From Gammaproteobacteria bacterium (GTDB lineage: Bacteria > Pseudomonadota > Gammaproteobacteria > Pseudomonadales > Azotimanducaceae_A): a stretch of 64,000 nt of DNA. Positions 26,423 through 36,155 of the stretch are shown one piece after another; within the stretch, counting starts at the first letter, position 1, and each line of letters begins with the position of its first letter. The notes below the pieces were generated by a model. The model worked only from the letters and a program-made list of their open reading frames with translations, was not told the DNA's origin and searched no databases. The translations under genes and the position numbers were made by a program. The DNA is taken from assembly GCA_012960755.1 (NCBI GenBank), contig DUAT01000119.1:124001-188000 (forward strand), written 5' to 3'.

Positions 26423-27961
26423 TCAGTGTTGAGCTTGCTTTGCTGCGATATCTGCCTGAACCTGTTTCAGTTTTGCTTCTGTTAGCGGATATGACCAGAG
26501 TAAGGGGATCCCGATAAACTTGAATAGCGCAGGGAAGACTGAGTAAACGCATGCCAGCATAAACAACGAGTATTCACTATTGGTTGTGTTTCTGGGGTCA
26601 GCAAGGGAATCAAATCCAAACCAGACCACCAGCGACAGGCCAATGGTGACACCGAGTGCATAGGCGCCTTTACGTACCATAGACCAGATAGAAAAATAGG
26701 CACCGGCGCGTCGCTCGCCCGTTTCCGCTGTATCGATATCGATGACATCGGCGCACATGGCGGACGGTAATGCGGACAATGCACCAATCGATGAGCCCTT
26801 GAGGCACATCACAATTAAGAAGAAGAGAAATTTGCCTGTATCGATGCCTTCAAAGTAATTCACAATGAATTGATGAGAGTCTGCCGACAAAAAAGACAGC
26901 AGGCGGGGAATTTCGAAGGCGGTGAACCAGGAGGAAGGTGCGATGGCGATTATCGGCAAGACCGATGCCCATAACGCATACCAGCCAATGGCCACCATGG
27001 TGGCGCGGTGTTTACCGATCTTGCGGGATAGCTTGAACCAGAGTGGAATAGCAACAACCTGGCAAAGGAAGTAGGGGGCAAGATACAGCCCGTAGAGTTC
27101 ACCCGCTACCAGCACATGTTTTACAAAGAAAAATGACAGGCTGTTGGTCATTGCCGCACCCATGCTCGAGAAGGCAAAAATAATCACCAGACTTACATAG
27201 GGTTTGTTTTTGGCGACAATTTTCAAACCTTCGATCAATGGTACCCGCTTGGTTTTGGTTTCAACGATGGGCCACTCGGGGACGACAATGAGTGCATTGG
27301 CAACCACAACGGGCATGAGTATCAACATGCCCATTACCAGCACATGTACCGCGTCGGTTGGCCTTGTATAACCAAAGAACAGGATAACGGCTGGTACAAA
27401 AGCCGAGACTAGTGACCCAGTGACGGTAAAGCCTTCCTTCCAGCTCATCACCAAAGTGCGCTCGTTGTAATTGCTGGCGAGTTCGGCACCCCACGCGCTA
27501 TAGGTTAAGTCCTTCATGGTGGAGCCCAGGTATAGCAGTACCATACTACCGAACATCCATGGGTAGCCGCTTGAAAATGTATTGCCAAAGACAGTTATAT
27601 CCTCAAAGCCGTCCGGGGCAATAAACAGCAGGTACATACCCAGTGCATAGACCGGGGTACCAAACAGGACGAAAGGTTTACGCCGACCCCATCTCGTACG
27701 CAATTTGTCCGAGAGAAATCCAATGATGGGGTCGGTAATGACATCGGTAAATCGAGACAGGGTGATCAAAATCCCGACGACGAAAAGGGAAAGGCCGAAC
27801 CCTGCTGAGTCTGCGTAGACCACAGGCAGGTAAACGCCAATAGGTAAACCGGCCAGCGCCAGCGGTGTCGCGGGCATACCGTAGGATATCATCGTCCATT
27901 TGGATAACGGTTTGCGGACCGCGATTTCAGACGGTGTGCCGTTAACTGTTGCTATTGACAC
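26423..27961 (-). CDS. GPH-family sugar/cation symporter (MFS superfamily)
   Basis: A 512-residue protein with about twelve membrane segments. The glycoside-pentoside-hexuronide:cation symporter signature is clear: RFTDVITDPIIGFLSD followed by RTRWGRRKPFVLFG. The second half has DTAETGERRAGAYFS, also typical. These carriers couple sugar or glycoside uptake to sodium or protons. The start is GTG 27961. The gene is divergent from the nucleoside phosphorylase-like gene at 28185, leaving about 220 nt for promoters. A link to the GH3 beta-glucosidase would be natural, but that gene is 20 kb away. Confidence 0.87.
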   Translation of the reverse strand: MSIATVNGTPSEIAVRKPLSKWTMISYGMPATPLALAGLPIGVYLPVVYADSAGFGLSLFVVGILITLSRFTDVITDPIIGFLSDKLRTRWGRRKPFVLFGTPVYALGMYLLFIAPDGFEDITVFGNTFSSGYPWMFGSMVLLYLGSTMKDLTYSAWGAELASNYNERTLVMSWKEGFTVTGSLVSAFVPAVILFFGYTRPTDAVHVLVMGMLILMPVVVANALIVVPEWPIVETKTKRVPLIEGLKIVAKNKPYVSLVIIFAFSSMGAAMTNSLSFFFVKHVLVAGELYGLYLAPYFLCQVVAIPLWFKLSRKIGKHRATMVAIGWYALWASVLPIIAIAPSSWFTAFEIPRLLSFLSADSHQFIVNYFEGIDTGKFLFFLIVMCLKGSSIGALSALPSAMCADVIDIDTAETGERRAGAYFSIWSMVRKGAYALGVTIGLSLVVWFGFDSLADPRNTTNSEYSLFMLACVYSVFPALFKFIGIPLLWSYPLTEAKLKQVQADIAAKQAQH

Positions 27962-28184
27962 AGTGATACCAGAGGTTGCTCAGAATGTGGCATCTTTAGA
28001 CCCTAACACAGGTCGGTATCAATCCAAAAAATATCGGGCACACACTCTTTTCGGTGGCGTGCGTTCGTTGCCATGGAATCGCATCCCCACCCGCCTCGTC
28101 GAGCAACCAGATGTCGACCTTCTCATACCCCTGCAGTGCAGCCATAATGGCGCATCTCCCAATGCCTTCTCGACCAATAACGCT

Positions 28185-28979
28185 ATGAATATGAAAAACA
28201 CAGATCTTTCGTCTGTCCCTATTCTCAACTACAAGAGGTGTACAGAAGCTTCAGTCTTTCAACCTGAAAATCTGTTGCGCGAGGCCAGAAGGCAAAAAGA
28301 TACGCAGCACGGCGAAATACCCCATATTTGTATTCTGGACCCGGACGGTGACCTGGTAGATTATCTTGCAAGTGAAGACCGACTTGTAAAGAGTGAATAC
28401 TGGGCCTGCTACCATTCCGACCTGTATTCGTTCGAAGTAAATGGCATAACAGTAGGGATTATTCCCTGTGTAGTGGGTGCATCGTATGCAGTCCTGGTAG
28501 CCGAACAGTTGTTTGTTTCTGGCTGTGACATTTTGATCAGCGTTACATCTGCCGGAATCATTAATCAACCAGCGACAAGCAGACAATTTGCCTTGATTAC
28601 TGAAGCAATCAGAGATGAGGGTACAAGCTACCACTATTTGCCCAGCGATGAGCCTTCACTGGTCCCCCAGGATCTGTATAAGAGACTCAAGAATGATTCA
28701 GACGACCTTCCCTGGTTTGACGCAAAAAGCTGGACCACCGATGCTCCTTACAGAGAAACAGAGACAGCCATCACCGCAATGAAAAAAGATAACGTAACTT
28801 GCGTCGAGATGGAGGCTGCTGCTCTGTATGCGTTTGCGAACGCAAAAGATAAGAGCGTGGTCTGCTTTGCGCACCTGACCAATACCATGGCGCAGCAAGA
28901 GGGAGACTTTGAGAAAGGAGATGACTTTGGCAGCAGGGAGGTGCTTGATCTTCTTGCAAAAGTGTTGGAAAAGCTATAG
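28185..28979 (+). CDS. nucleoside phosphorylase-like protein (PNP/UDP phosphorylase fold)
   Basis: From ATG 28185 the product has 264 residues. An in-frame ATG at 27900 would add 95 residues of unlikely sequence overlapping the divergent transporter gene, so I reject it. The phosphorylase fold is shown by IPHICILDPDGDL, VNGITVGIIPCVVGASYAV, FVSGCDILISVTSAG and the purine-site signature VTCVEMEAAALYAFA near residue 206. Such enzymes cleave nucleosides with phosphate or hydrolyse adenosyl compounds. The central SAGII and the MEAA motif are kept; specificity cannot be read. The next gene, a DUF3089 hydrolase, starts 102 nt downstream on the same strand. Confidence 0.8.
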   Translation: MNMKNTDLSSVPILNYKRCTEASVFQPENLLREARRQKDTQHGEIPHICILDPDGDLVDYLASEDRLVKSEYWACYHSDLYSFEVNGITVGIIPCVVGASYAVLVAEQLFVSGCDILISVTSAGIINQPATSRQFALITEAIRDEGTSYHYLPSDEPSLVPQDLYKRLKNDSDDLPWFDAKSWTTDAPYRETETAITAMKKDNVTCVEMEAAALYAFANAKDKSVVCFAHLTNTMAQQEGDFEKGDDFGSREVLDLLAKVLEKL

Positions 28980-29081
28980 ACAAAAAAGGAGTACCAAACC
29001 TTGCAGCCTGATTAGAGCGCTTGATTATTCTCGAGTTAACAATTAGGTTGGTGTGAATTACAAGCCAGGAATAGTTCTCCT

Positions 29082-30173
29082 ATGCTAAAAAAAATCCTCA
29101 TTGCTGTTAGTGTCATTATTGTCGTGGTAGTCGTTGTTGGCTACTCGATGCGTGAGTCAATACTCAACGCCCTGATCGCATCACTCATGAGTCCACCGCA
29201 CGATTTCGATGCATCCCTGTCACCCGGGATACCAGACTACACCCAACAAAGCAGTTGGGCTGCACTACCGGGTATGGCGAATGCCTCGGAGGACAAGCCC
29301 GCTTCGCTGCCCGTTATTTCAAACACCAATAGAGTTGTTGACGTGTTCTTTGTTCATCCCACGAGCTATGCAAAAAAAGACAACTGGAATCAGCCCCTGG
29401 AGGACACGGATGCCAATTGGGTGGTCGATAATCGAATCCTGAGGCACCAGGCCTCCGTGTTCAACGGCTGCTGTGAGATCTACGCGCCTCGTTATCGACA
29501 GGCAACCATCTACTCGTTCATTGATCAATCAGGTAATGGTGAACAAGCGCTCGATCTGGCGTACCAGGATGTTGAGCTTGCGTTCGATGAATTCACCCGG
29601 CGTCGCGACAGTGAACGCCCGTTTATCCTTGCTGGCCATTCACAAGGGACAAAACATGCTACGCGCCTGCTTCGTGAAAAGATTGAAGGCACACCATTAC
29701 AGCAGAAGATGGTGGCGGCTTATCTGATCGGTTTTTCAATAGAAAAAGATCAGATAGGTCAGGTTGCAACTTGTAACGGCCCAGACCAAACCGGTTGCGT
29801 CGCGGCGTGGAACAGTGTGGACGGAGATGGTGCAGGCTTATTTCCAGATGCCAAAAACCTGATTTGTGTGAATCCCCTCACCTGGATGGAAGATGACACT
29901 TATGCAGGTCACGATCTGAACAAGGGCTCGATCGGCTACCCTAGTTGGGGGCCTGTTGAAGGAGAAGATGTCGCCCGCATGGTGGTTGAGAACAAGATTG
30001 CCGATGCCCAATGTATTGACGGTAATCTGTCGGTGAGAGAACTGCGAACGGATACCTTGCCATCGAGAATGCAGGGCGACAGCATGCACGTTTACGACTA
30101 CAGCCTTTTTCATATGAACATTCGGGAGAATGCTGCTGTGAGAATCATGGCTTACATGGAAAGCGCTGATTGA
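29082..30173 (+). CDS. DUF3089 alpha/beta hydrolase, membrane-anchored or exported
   Basis: A 363-residue protein with an N-terminal hydrophobic helix (ILIAVSVIIVVVVVVGYS). The DUF3089 pattern is evident: VDVFFVHPTSYAKKDNWN, CCEIYAPRYRQATIY, and the nucleophile elbow ILAGHSQGTKHA with Ser187. The C-terminal part has MQGDSMHVYDYSLFHMNIR, which supplies the catalytic His region. It likely hydrolyses an ester in the periplasm; the substrate is unknown. It ends 30 nt before the convergent ThuA-domain gene. Confidence 0.85.
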   Translation: MLKKILIAVSVIIVVVVVVGYSMRESILNALIASLMSPPHDFDASLSPGIPDYTQQSSWAALPGMANASEDKPASLPVISNTNRVVDVFFVHPTSYAKKDNWNQPLEDTDANWVVDNRILRHQASVFNGCCEIYAPRYRQATIYSFIDQSGNGEQALDLAYQDVELAFDEFTRRRDSERPFILAGHSQGTKHATRLLREKIEGTPLQQKMVAAYLIGFSIEKDQIGQVATCNGPDQTGCVAAWNSVDGDGAGLFPDAKNLICVNPLTWMEDDTYAGHDLNKGSIGYPSWGPVEGEDVARMVVENKIADAQCIDGNLSVRELRTDTLPSRMQGDSMHVYDYSLFHMNIRENAAVRIMAYMESAD

Positions 30174-30203
30174 GTGGAAAGGCGTATCAGACGATGCCTG
30201 GTA

Positions 30204-31022
30204 TCAGGCAGCGGCGTCAGTTCCCCATTCTATGGCGTTCCTGAGCAATTGCTGAAAAGGTTCCGTATTCCAGGCGCCTCGGAAATTAAGTGGTACTACA
30301 TGGTCGGCATCAATATTCGATGCAACTGTTACCTGCACATTGGTAGTTGGGGTATGGCAATGGCCACCCGCAAAGTAGGCTACGGCACCTTTGCCAACCT
30401 GACGCACATATCCCAGCGCACGGTTCTTACCATCAGGCAGAAGTGATGAATCTTTGCCGTATATTTCTTCAACATATGCCGGTGCCTTGATATCTGACGT
30501 GGTCAGCAGTAACTGTGTGTCGTCGTGGATAATCTCGATCATATAAGGTTCATCCTGGGTGACATACGATGCGGGTAAACCCCGGGTAAGTGGGTGATCC
30601 TGATCAATGACGTTTACAGTAAACTCTCGAATGGGTGGATGAGTCAGGAAGAATGAACCCAATGCTTCATGGTAGGAAGTTTTCACCCAGCGTCGCATCG
30701 CCTTGCCTTCCACTCGAACAGCCTTTCCACCGGAGCTTCCGTGGAAAGCGACCCAGCGGCCACCATTGCTCATCCAATCCCGGATGACAGTGGTCTGTTC
30801 ATCATCAGCATAGGGACCCGCAGTATAGGTTACCAACAACTGACAATCCTTCAGCCACTTATCGCAGTCAGTGAAGTCATTAGCCACGGTGGTGTGGACG
30901 TTTTCGTTTGTCTGCAATGTTTCCAGAATCCGCATTCTGGCGTAGTCCATATCGTGACCGGCGTGTTGACCAACCGGAAAACCTCCGGTAATGACGTGTG
31001 CTCTAATCGATGTTGTCGCCAT
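30204..31022 (-). CDS. ThuA-domain protein (class I glutamine amidotransferase-like fold)
   Basis: A 272-residue protein of the ThuA type, named from trehalose utilisation genes. Landmarks: ITGGFPVGQHAGHDMDY, LLVTYTAGPYADDEQ, WMSNGGRWVAFHGSS, LGSFFLTHPP, DHPLTRGLP and a C-terminal GKGAVAYFAGGHCHTP. ThuA proteins share the amidotransferase fold but lack its Cys-His-Glu triad, and none has a firm activity. GAGGAG precedes the ATG by 6-7 nt. The cupin gene lies upstream on the same strand with about 156 nt between, so co-transcription is possible. Confidence 0.82.
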   Translation of the reverse strand: MATTSIRAHVITGGFPVGQHAGHDMDYARMRILETLQTNENVHTTVANDFTDCDKWLKDCQLLVTYTAGPYADDEQTTVIRDWMSNGGRWVAFHGSSGGKAVRVEGKAMRRWVKTSYHEALGSFFLTHPPIREFTVNVIDQDHPLTRGLPASYVTQDEPYMIEIIHDDTQLLLTTSDIKAPAYVEEIYGKDSSLLPDGKNRALGYVRQVGKGAVAYFAGGHCHTPTTNVQVTVASNIDADHVVPLNFRGAWNTEPFQQLLRNAIEWGTDAAA

Positions 31023-31178
31023 CTGGTGCTCCTCGATAGTGTCTCAGGTGGATGCTTAGGCTTCCATCATAGTTGCAGGAATCATCCTGCTGCAAGACCC
31101 TCGTTCCAAATAACTGCGGTGCAGGTAGCAGACATTCAAGTTCGGGTGTCTGCGCAAGCCAATGTTGGACAACAATTT

Positions 31179-31523
31179 TTAACTGATGACGATATAGACC
31201 TTGCGCACGGTTTCCACAACTTCTCCGGTCCCTTTCCAACCCTTCGGGAAGACCCAGCTGTCTCCGGCTCTGACTTCCGTAACCTGTCCGGATTCAGACG
31301 TTAGAACCCAGTGGCCTTTGAGCAGGTGACAAAATTCTGTGATATCAAGATCAATTTTGAGTGTCCCGGGTTCACATTCCCATGTACCTGCATCGAGATT
31401 ACCTTCGCTGAAAAATGCGCTGTCTGTTTGCTTCGGCAACGCCCCAACGGGCTCACCAAAGGACTCGACATCGATAAGGTCAGTGAGACCTGCGCACTGT
31501 GTTTGGATACTGATCTCAGGCAT
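31179..31523 (-). CDS. small cupin protein (DUF861/Cupin_3 type)
   Basis: A 114-residue single-domain cupin. Both motifs of the DUF861 group are visible: a tryptophan strand GTWECEPGTLKIDLDITEF, CHLLKGHWVLTSESG, and RAGDSWVFPKGWKGTGEV. Related proteins include (S)-ureidoglycine aminohydrolase, but most small ones are uncharacterised. AGAGGAG lies 6-7 nt before the ATG. It lies upstream of the ThuA gene on the same strand and 189 nt downstream of the RND/MMPL exporter gene, whose 3' end faces its start. Confidence 0.85.
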   Translation of the reverse strand: MPEISIQTQCAGLTDLIDVESFGEPVGALPKQTDSAFFSEGNLDAGTWECEPGTLKIDLDITEFCHLLKGHWVLTSESGQVTEVRAGDSWVFPKGWKGTGEVVETVRKVYIVIS

Positions 31524-31712
31524 TTTTTGCTCCTCTAATTGTTGGATACCGTATCAAGCAATAGTGTTTGGTGAAATTCTAAAAGACCGGATGTCAGCTG
31601 TCATTTTTGCGGGTAGGGTGGGACGTCGAACAAACAACGTTGCCCCATTGTCAGACCGGAAATCTGTTTCTCCGTGATCGCTCATTGTGGAAATGCAGGC
31701 TCATTGTGGTGA

Positions 31713-34031
31713 TCAGCCCGAGGCGCTAGCTTCTAGCTCTGCAAAGGATCTTTGCTCAACCCAGTTGTCGAACTTTGCTAACAATGGAGGTAAGAACAGC
31801 AGGTCCAGAAACAACGCGACAATAATGATAGGCGTGAGCAACAGTGCGACGTTTTGATAGTAAAAAGTGTTGGAAAGTATCAATACAAATGTGCCGATGG
31901 CGAGCGAGATTGTGGTAATAGTGATCGCCGGTCCGGCTTTTTCAAGGGAGTATTGAACGGCTGCTTCCGGCCCGTCACCTTTTCGTCTTGCGGTAATGTA
32001 CTTGCTGAGAATATGCACGGAATCATCTACCACCAGCCCAATGCTGATGGAGAACAGCATCAGGATATAGGGGCTTAGCTCGCCCATCCAGAGTCCCCAA
32101 AACCCGAACACAATCGTTGCTGGAAAGAGATTGGGCATAATGCTCAGCAAGCCATATCGCCAACTCCTGAGCCCGATGATGAGCGTCAATGTGATCAATA
32201 CAAAACTGATGCTGAACCCCTGCAGTAATTCCCGGGTGATGGACTGGTCAAGTCGCGCAAAGAGTATGCTGTTGTCGCCATGGAGGACCTTGTACTGCGG
32301 ATTTATGTTGTTACCGATCCATCGATCGATCTTGTCATTCAGGCTGATAAGCTGACCATTTGACAGGTTCGAGGTCCCAATAATCAGGCGTATGGCAGAG
32401 TAGTCTGAATTGAAAATTGGCGCCAGATTGGGTTCAATTTCCTGGATCAGTTGATAACTCACCAGATAATCGATGATCTGCAGTTGATCTTGCGGCAGCA
32501 CATTCCATTGTTCATCATTGTCATGCTCGGATTTATTCAGGCTTCTGAGCAGATCGGTATAGCTTGTCACAAAACTGACTTCCGGTTGTTCTTCCAGCCA
32601 TACAGAAAATTTGTCGACCTGTTTCAAAAATGCGGTTTCGGTAATGCCGTAGTATTCGCCGCTATGCACGCTGTAGGCGAGACTTTGATCGTTACCAATT
32701 TTCTCTGATAGCGCTGTGATGACATGGTGAAAGTCAGAATCCTTGTCGACGAAACTAAAGCGGTTGAAATCGATCTTATTAAGTGGCAGTAATGCCATCG
32801 TAAAAACGATGAGTGCCACAGCACCCCAGAACAGCTGGTTACCTCGCGCCACAACCAATTCGCTGACTTTTGTGATGAAACCATTAACCCCCAATGGTTT
32901 TGGCACCTTGTGAGTTGGCAATAATAGTACCAGCGCGGGCAGTAATGTCATTGTGACAAGAAATGCCCAGCAGACACCCACTGCGACGACATTACCAAAT
33001 CCGTAGATACCTGGTGAAGAACAGTAATTCAAACTCAAAAAACCCATTGCCGTCGTAATTGTCGCCAGGCTGACCGGTTGTATGTTGAGCGCCAGGCTCT
33101 GGCGCATGGCTTCAATTTTGGTGAGCGATTTGTGCAGGCCCTGCATATAGATAGAGACAATATGGATGCCATCGGCCATCGCGATGACGAAGACTACGAG
33201 CGGTCCAATGCTTGAAATCTGGTTAAAGGAGGTGCCAGACCATGCCACGGTGCCGACCGTCAAGGCGATGGTGCCAAATGCCACGGCGAAAAGGCAGAGT
33301 GAGAAGGGTAGGGACTTGAGGCAGAACCAAAGCAGAGCGATCGAGATCGCAATCACCAGGGGAAACAGGTAACGCGCGTCTTTGATCTGGGCATTGTAGC
33401 TGTCCAATTCAAACAACACGCCACCCAGGATATAGATGGTCACGCCTGGGTATTGCTCCCTGAGGGAGTCCCGCAACGTAATGACGGTGTTGGCAATACG
33501 CAGTCGGGTTTCCTGATTATCGACGCTTACCTTGTACTTGATGCTTGCCAGGGCCATATCCCCCTGCGGAGATAGCATGCTTTTGGTCAAATCTTCATCA
33601 GCAAGGGCAATCTGGCGAATGCTGTCCAGATCTTCCTCTGTCAAGGTGGACAGTTCGGGAATCAGGTAGTCCCGATCAAATTCTGCGGCATCCACAGAAC
33701 TCAACCGACGGTTGATCAGCGACCCGATGGAAATGGCGGATTCTATCTCTGTGAACCGACGGTCAAGGTCTTCCATGGCGTTGAGGGCTTCAAAATTAAA
33801 AACGTCACCCTCTGGTGTCATAAAGGCAAACACCACACTGGTAGACGGCGGGAAGTCTTCCCGAACCTGTTCCACCTCCAGCCGATACGGATCATCTTCG
33901 CTGAGGATTGAATTGAACGTGCCGTCGACCCGTGCATCCGGGATGCCCGAGGAAACCATCGCCCCGCCAAGAATGGTCAGGAACGCCAGGATATAGCGCT
34001 TTGCCAACAACTGATCGACAAGGAATTGCAT
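31713..34031 (-). CDS. RND/MMPL-family exporter
   Basis: A 772-residue membrane protein with the duplicated MMPL layout: one helix near the N-terminus, a large periplasmic domain (residues 30-230), a six-helix block (VIAISIALLWFCLKS through LLPALVLLLPT), a second helix and periplasmic domain, and a second six-helix block (FSISFVLITLTLIIG through LLFLPPLLA). The proton-relay-like motif GLVVDDSVHILSKY is in the second block and MADGIHIVSIY in the first. Such proteins export lipids, hopanoids or siderophores, usually with no TolC partner encoded nearby. None is seen here. Substrate unknown. Confidence 0.9.
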   Translation of the reverse strand: MQFLVDQLLAKRYILAFLTILGGAMVSSGIPDARVDGTFNSILSEDDPYRLEVEQVREDFPPSTSVVFAFMTPEGDVFNFEALNAMEDLDRRFTEIESAISIGSLINRRLSSVDAAEFDRDYLIPELSTLTEEDLDSIRQIALADEDLTKSMLSPQGDMALASIKYKVSVDNQETRLRIANTVITLRDSLREQYPGVTIYILGGVLFELDSYNAQIKDARYLFPLVIAISIALLWFCLKSLPFSLCLFAVAFGTIALTVGTVAWSGTSFNQISSIGPLVVFVIAMADGIHIVSIYMQGLHKSLTKIEAMRQSLALNIQPVSLATITTAMGFLSLNYCSSPGIYGFGNVVAVGVCWAFLVTMTLLPALVLLLPTHKVPKPLGVNGFITKVSELVVARGNQLFWGAVALIVFTMALLPLNKIDFNRFSFVDKDSDFHHVITALSEKIGNDQSLAYSVHSGEYYGITETAFLKQVDKFSVWLEEQPEVSFVTSYTDLLRSLNKSEHDNDEQWNVLPQDQLQIIDYLVSYQLIQEIEPNLAPIFNSDYSAIRLIIGTSNLSNGQLISLNDKIDRWIGNNINPQYKVLHGDNSILFARLDQSITRELLQGFSISFVLITLTLIIGLRSWRYGLLSIMPNLFPATIVFGFWGLWMGELSPYILMLFSISIGLVVDDSVHILSKYITARRKGDGPEAAVQYSLEKAGPAITITTISLAIGTFVLILSNTFYYQNVALLLTPIIIVALFLDLLFLPPLLAKFDNWVEQRSFAELEASASG

Positions 34032-34192
34032 AGGATGTCCGGGCTATGGAAACGACATTCTATACAATTCTATACAGGACACTCCACTAGTGCTTGCACC
34101 GAAAGAAATCGGCACATCATCATCAGGTTGCTTTTCCGCCCGCGGTTTATCAAACTTATGCAACGTCTTTCCAGAGTCAGGATACTGCCCGG

Positions 34193-35974
34193 ATGTTTGG
34201 TAATTTACCCAGAATAGTTAGAAGGCTCGCACTGCTCAGTGTGTTTGTCGCAACCCCCGGTCTGTCTTTATCAGCCAGTGAGCTCGCAAGGGTGGGTGAT
34301 TTCTCTCTGCTGGATCAAGCCGGAAAGTTCCATCAACTTTCATGGTACGGCGACCAGAAGGCGGTCGTTGTCCTTATTCACGCAAATGGCGATGCAGCTG
34401 TGCGTAACGCAGTAACAGATCTCAACCGTGTACAGACGGAATTTACCGGTCAGGATGTCGTTTTTTTTATGCTTAATCCCATGGTGGCTGACAATCGCCA
34501 GAACATTGCGGCTGAAGTCGAGAAATTCAATGACTCAATCCCGGTACTGGTTGATGAGTCGCAGCTGGTCGCCGAATCGTTAGGTGCTGATCGCGCTGGT
34601 GAAGTTTTTGTTATTGACCCGACGGCGCTGAGGGTGGTTTATCGAGGCCCCGTGGGCCAGGGTGCCAATAACTTTCTTAAACAGGCGCTGAGTGCTCACC
34701 TGTCGGGCCAGGAAATTGCAAGCAACACGGTTGCTGTCACAGGATCGGCAGTTGAATACCCGGCGCGTAAAGAACATGCAATGCGCAAGATTTCCTACAC
34801 CGAGGATATCGTGCCCATTCTCCAGGACAACTGCGTTGGCTGTCACCATCAAGGTGGTATTGCACCGTGGTCCATGTCAAGTCACAAGATGATTCAGGGT
34901 TGGTCCCCCATGATAAGGGAAGTGGTGATGACGCGGCGTATGCCACCCGGGCAGATTGATCCGCATCTTGGCCTGCCAATCGACGATGTGGTTGAGATCA
35001 CACCTGAAGAGAAGCAACGGTTAGTCCACTGGATTGATGCGGGTGCCAAAATGGATTCCGGCGAGGATGATCCACTGCTTTCGATGAGGTTTGATGATGA
35101 CAAATTCAAACTTGGCGAACCCGATATGGTGTTTAAGGTCACTGCCCAGTCCATCCCTGCAACCGGTATAGTTGATTATCGGTACATTCCTGTTGAACTC
35201 AATCTCGACAAGGATATCTGGATTCAGGCCATGGAATTTGTCCCTGGTGACCCACAGGTACTACATCATGTGATCGCCTATCTTTCGAGTCCGGTGGATA
35301 AATCTGCTCGTGGCAGGAACAATGGCTCTCCGCGGGGTGAGAACGTCGCTGGCTTTGCTCCCGGCCGCCAACCTGATCAATTTCGAGATAATAGCGGTCG
35401 TTTGATACCTAAAGGGTCGAATTTGCTCTTACAAATGCATTACACGACGTCTGGTAAAGAGACTGTGGATGAAACCGAGGTGGGGATCTATATCCACGAC
35501 GAGCCACCGACCTACATCATGTCCGGTGCTGTCGCAGGGCAGCGGCGTTTCCTGATACCGGCTCACGCGAAGGAGCATAAACTTCAAGGCGAGCAACTGA
35601 TTGAAAAGGACGCCTACCTGTACAGCATGACGCCGCACATGCATTTTCGCGGCAAGTATATGAGTTATACCGCAGAATACCCTGACGGCACCTCTGAGGT
35701 TCTGTTATCAGTACCCAAGTACGAATTCAACTGGCAGTTCAGCTACGAGTTGAAGGAACCCTTGTTCCTGCCTGCTGGTACGCGCCTGGTGGCGAATGGC
35801 GCAATGGACAACTCTGACAGAAACCGCGCCAACCCGGACCCTACCAGGCCTGTACATTTTGGCTTGCAGACCAAGCACGAGATGTTTTTCGGGTTCATCA
35901 CGCTGCGCTATGTCGGTGCCACACCCCAGAGCCTTGACGAGGCAGCCGAGGACGACGTCGCTAGTTTGCAGTAA
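34193..35974 (+). CDS. exported redoxin-cytochrome-copper monooxygenase-like fusion protein
   Basis: About 593 residues from ATG 34193, with a signal peptide (LALLSVFVATPGLSLSA). Domains in order: a redoxin-like fold (about 30-165; VVFFMLNPM, FVIDPTALRVVYRGP), a c-type haem segment (DNCVGCHHQGGIAPW, near 213), and a region like the catalytic core of copper type II ascorbate-dependent monooxygenases, with copper-ligand-type motifs LHHVIAYLSS, LLLQMHYTTSG and MTPHMHFRGKYMSY. It should act in the periplasm. In homologues I recall, the redoxin part has NGCP; here that site reads ANGDAAVRN, so the cysteine is gone. An in-frame start at 34094 exists but would put 33 residues before the signal peptide. 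Substrate unknown. Confidence 0.82.
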   Translation: MFGNLPRIVRRLALLSVFVATPGLSLSASELARVGDFSLLDQAGKFHQLSWYGDQKAVVVLIHANGDAAVRNAVTDLNRVQTEFTGQDVVFFMLNPMVADNRQNIAAEVEKFNDSIPVLVDESQLVAESLGADRAGEVFVIDPTALRVVYRGPVGQGANNFLKQALSAHLSGQEIASNTVAVTGSAVEYPARKEHAMRKISYTEDIVPILQDNCVGCHHQGGIAPWSMSSHKMIQGWSPMIREVVMTRRMPPGQIDPHLGLPIDDVVEITPEEKQRLVHWIDAGAKMDSGEDDPLLSMRFDDDKFKLGEPDMVFKVTAQSIPATGIVDYRYIPVELNLDKDIWIQAMEFVPGDPQVLHHVIAYLSSPVDKSARGRNNGSPRGENVAGFAPGRQPDQFRDNSGRLIPKGSNLLLQMHYTTSGKETVDETEVGIYIHDEPPTYIMSGAVAGQRRFLIPAHAKEHKLQGEQLIEKDAYLYSMTPHMHFRGKYMSYTAEYPDGTSEVLLSVPKYEFNWQFSYELKEPLFLPAGTRLVANGAMDNSDRNRANPDPTRPVHFGLQTKHEMFFGFITLRYVGATPQSLDEAAEDDVASLQ

Positions 35975-35979
35975 CGGTG

Positions 35980-36155
35980 CCAATCCTGCAGCAGACGAAG
36001 CTGCCACCGAAAAATATGGTCTGCCGACACGTCCGCTTGGAGATGCGCCAGCGCTTCCTCCAGTTGTCCGTCTGCGATGGAATTGTACCCTGCCAGAGTT
36101 TCCACATATCCCAAAACCAGAGAATTGGGTGCACACTCGAATTGCAGCAATCGGT
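35980..36155 (-). pseudogene. possible TPR-repeat gene remnant
   Basis: In the minus frame, after the TonB-receptor-like stretch, comes LGYVETLAGYNSIADGQLEE, then ALAHLQADVSADHIFRWQL. It looks like one and a half tetratricopeptide helices of the kind found in TPR regulators or cyclases. The frame is short and fused by chance to other fragments. Low confidence. Confidence 0.3.

Noticed and set aside
27900..28184. N-terminal extension of the nucleoside phosphorylase-like gene.
   Set aside because: The 95 extra codons are unlike the family and overlap the start of the divergent GPH transporter.
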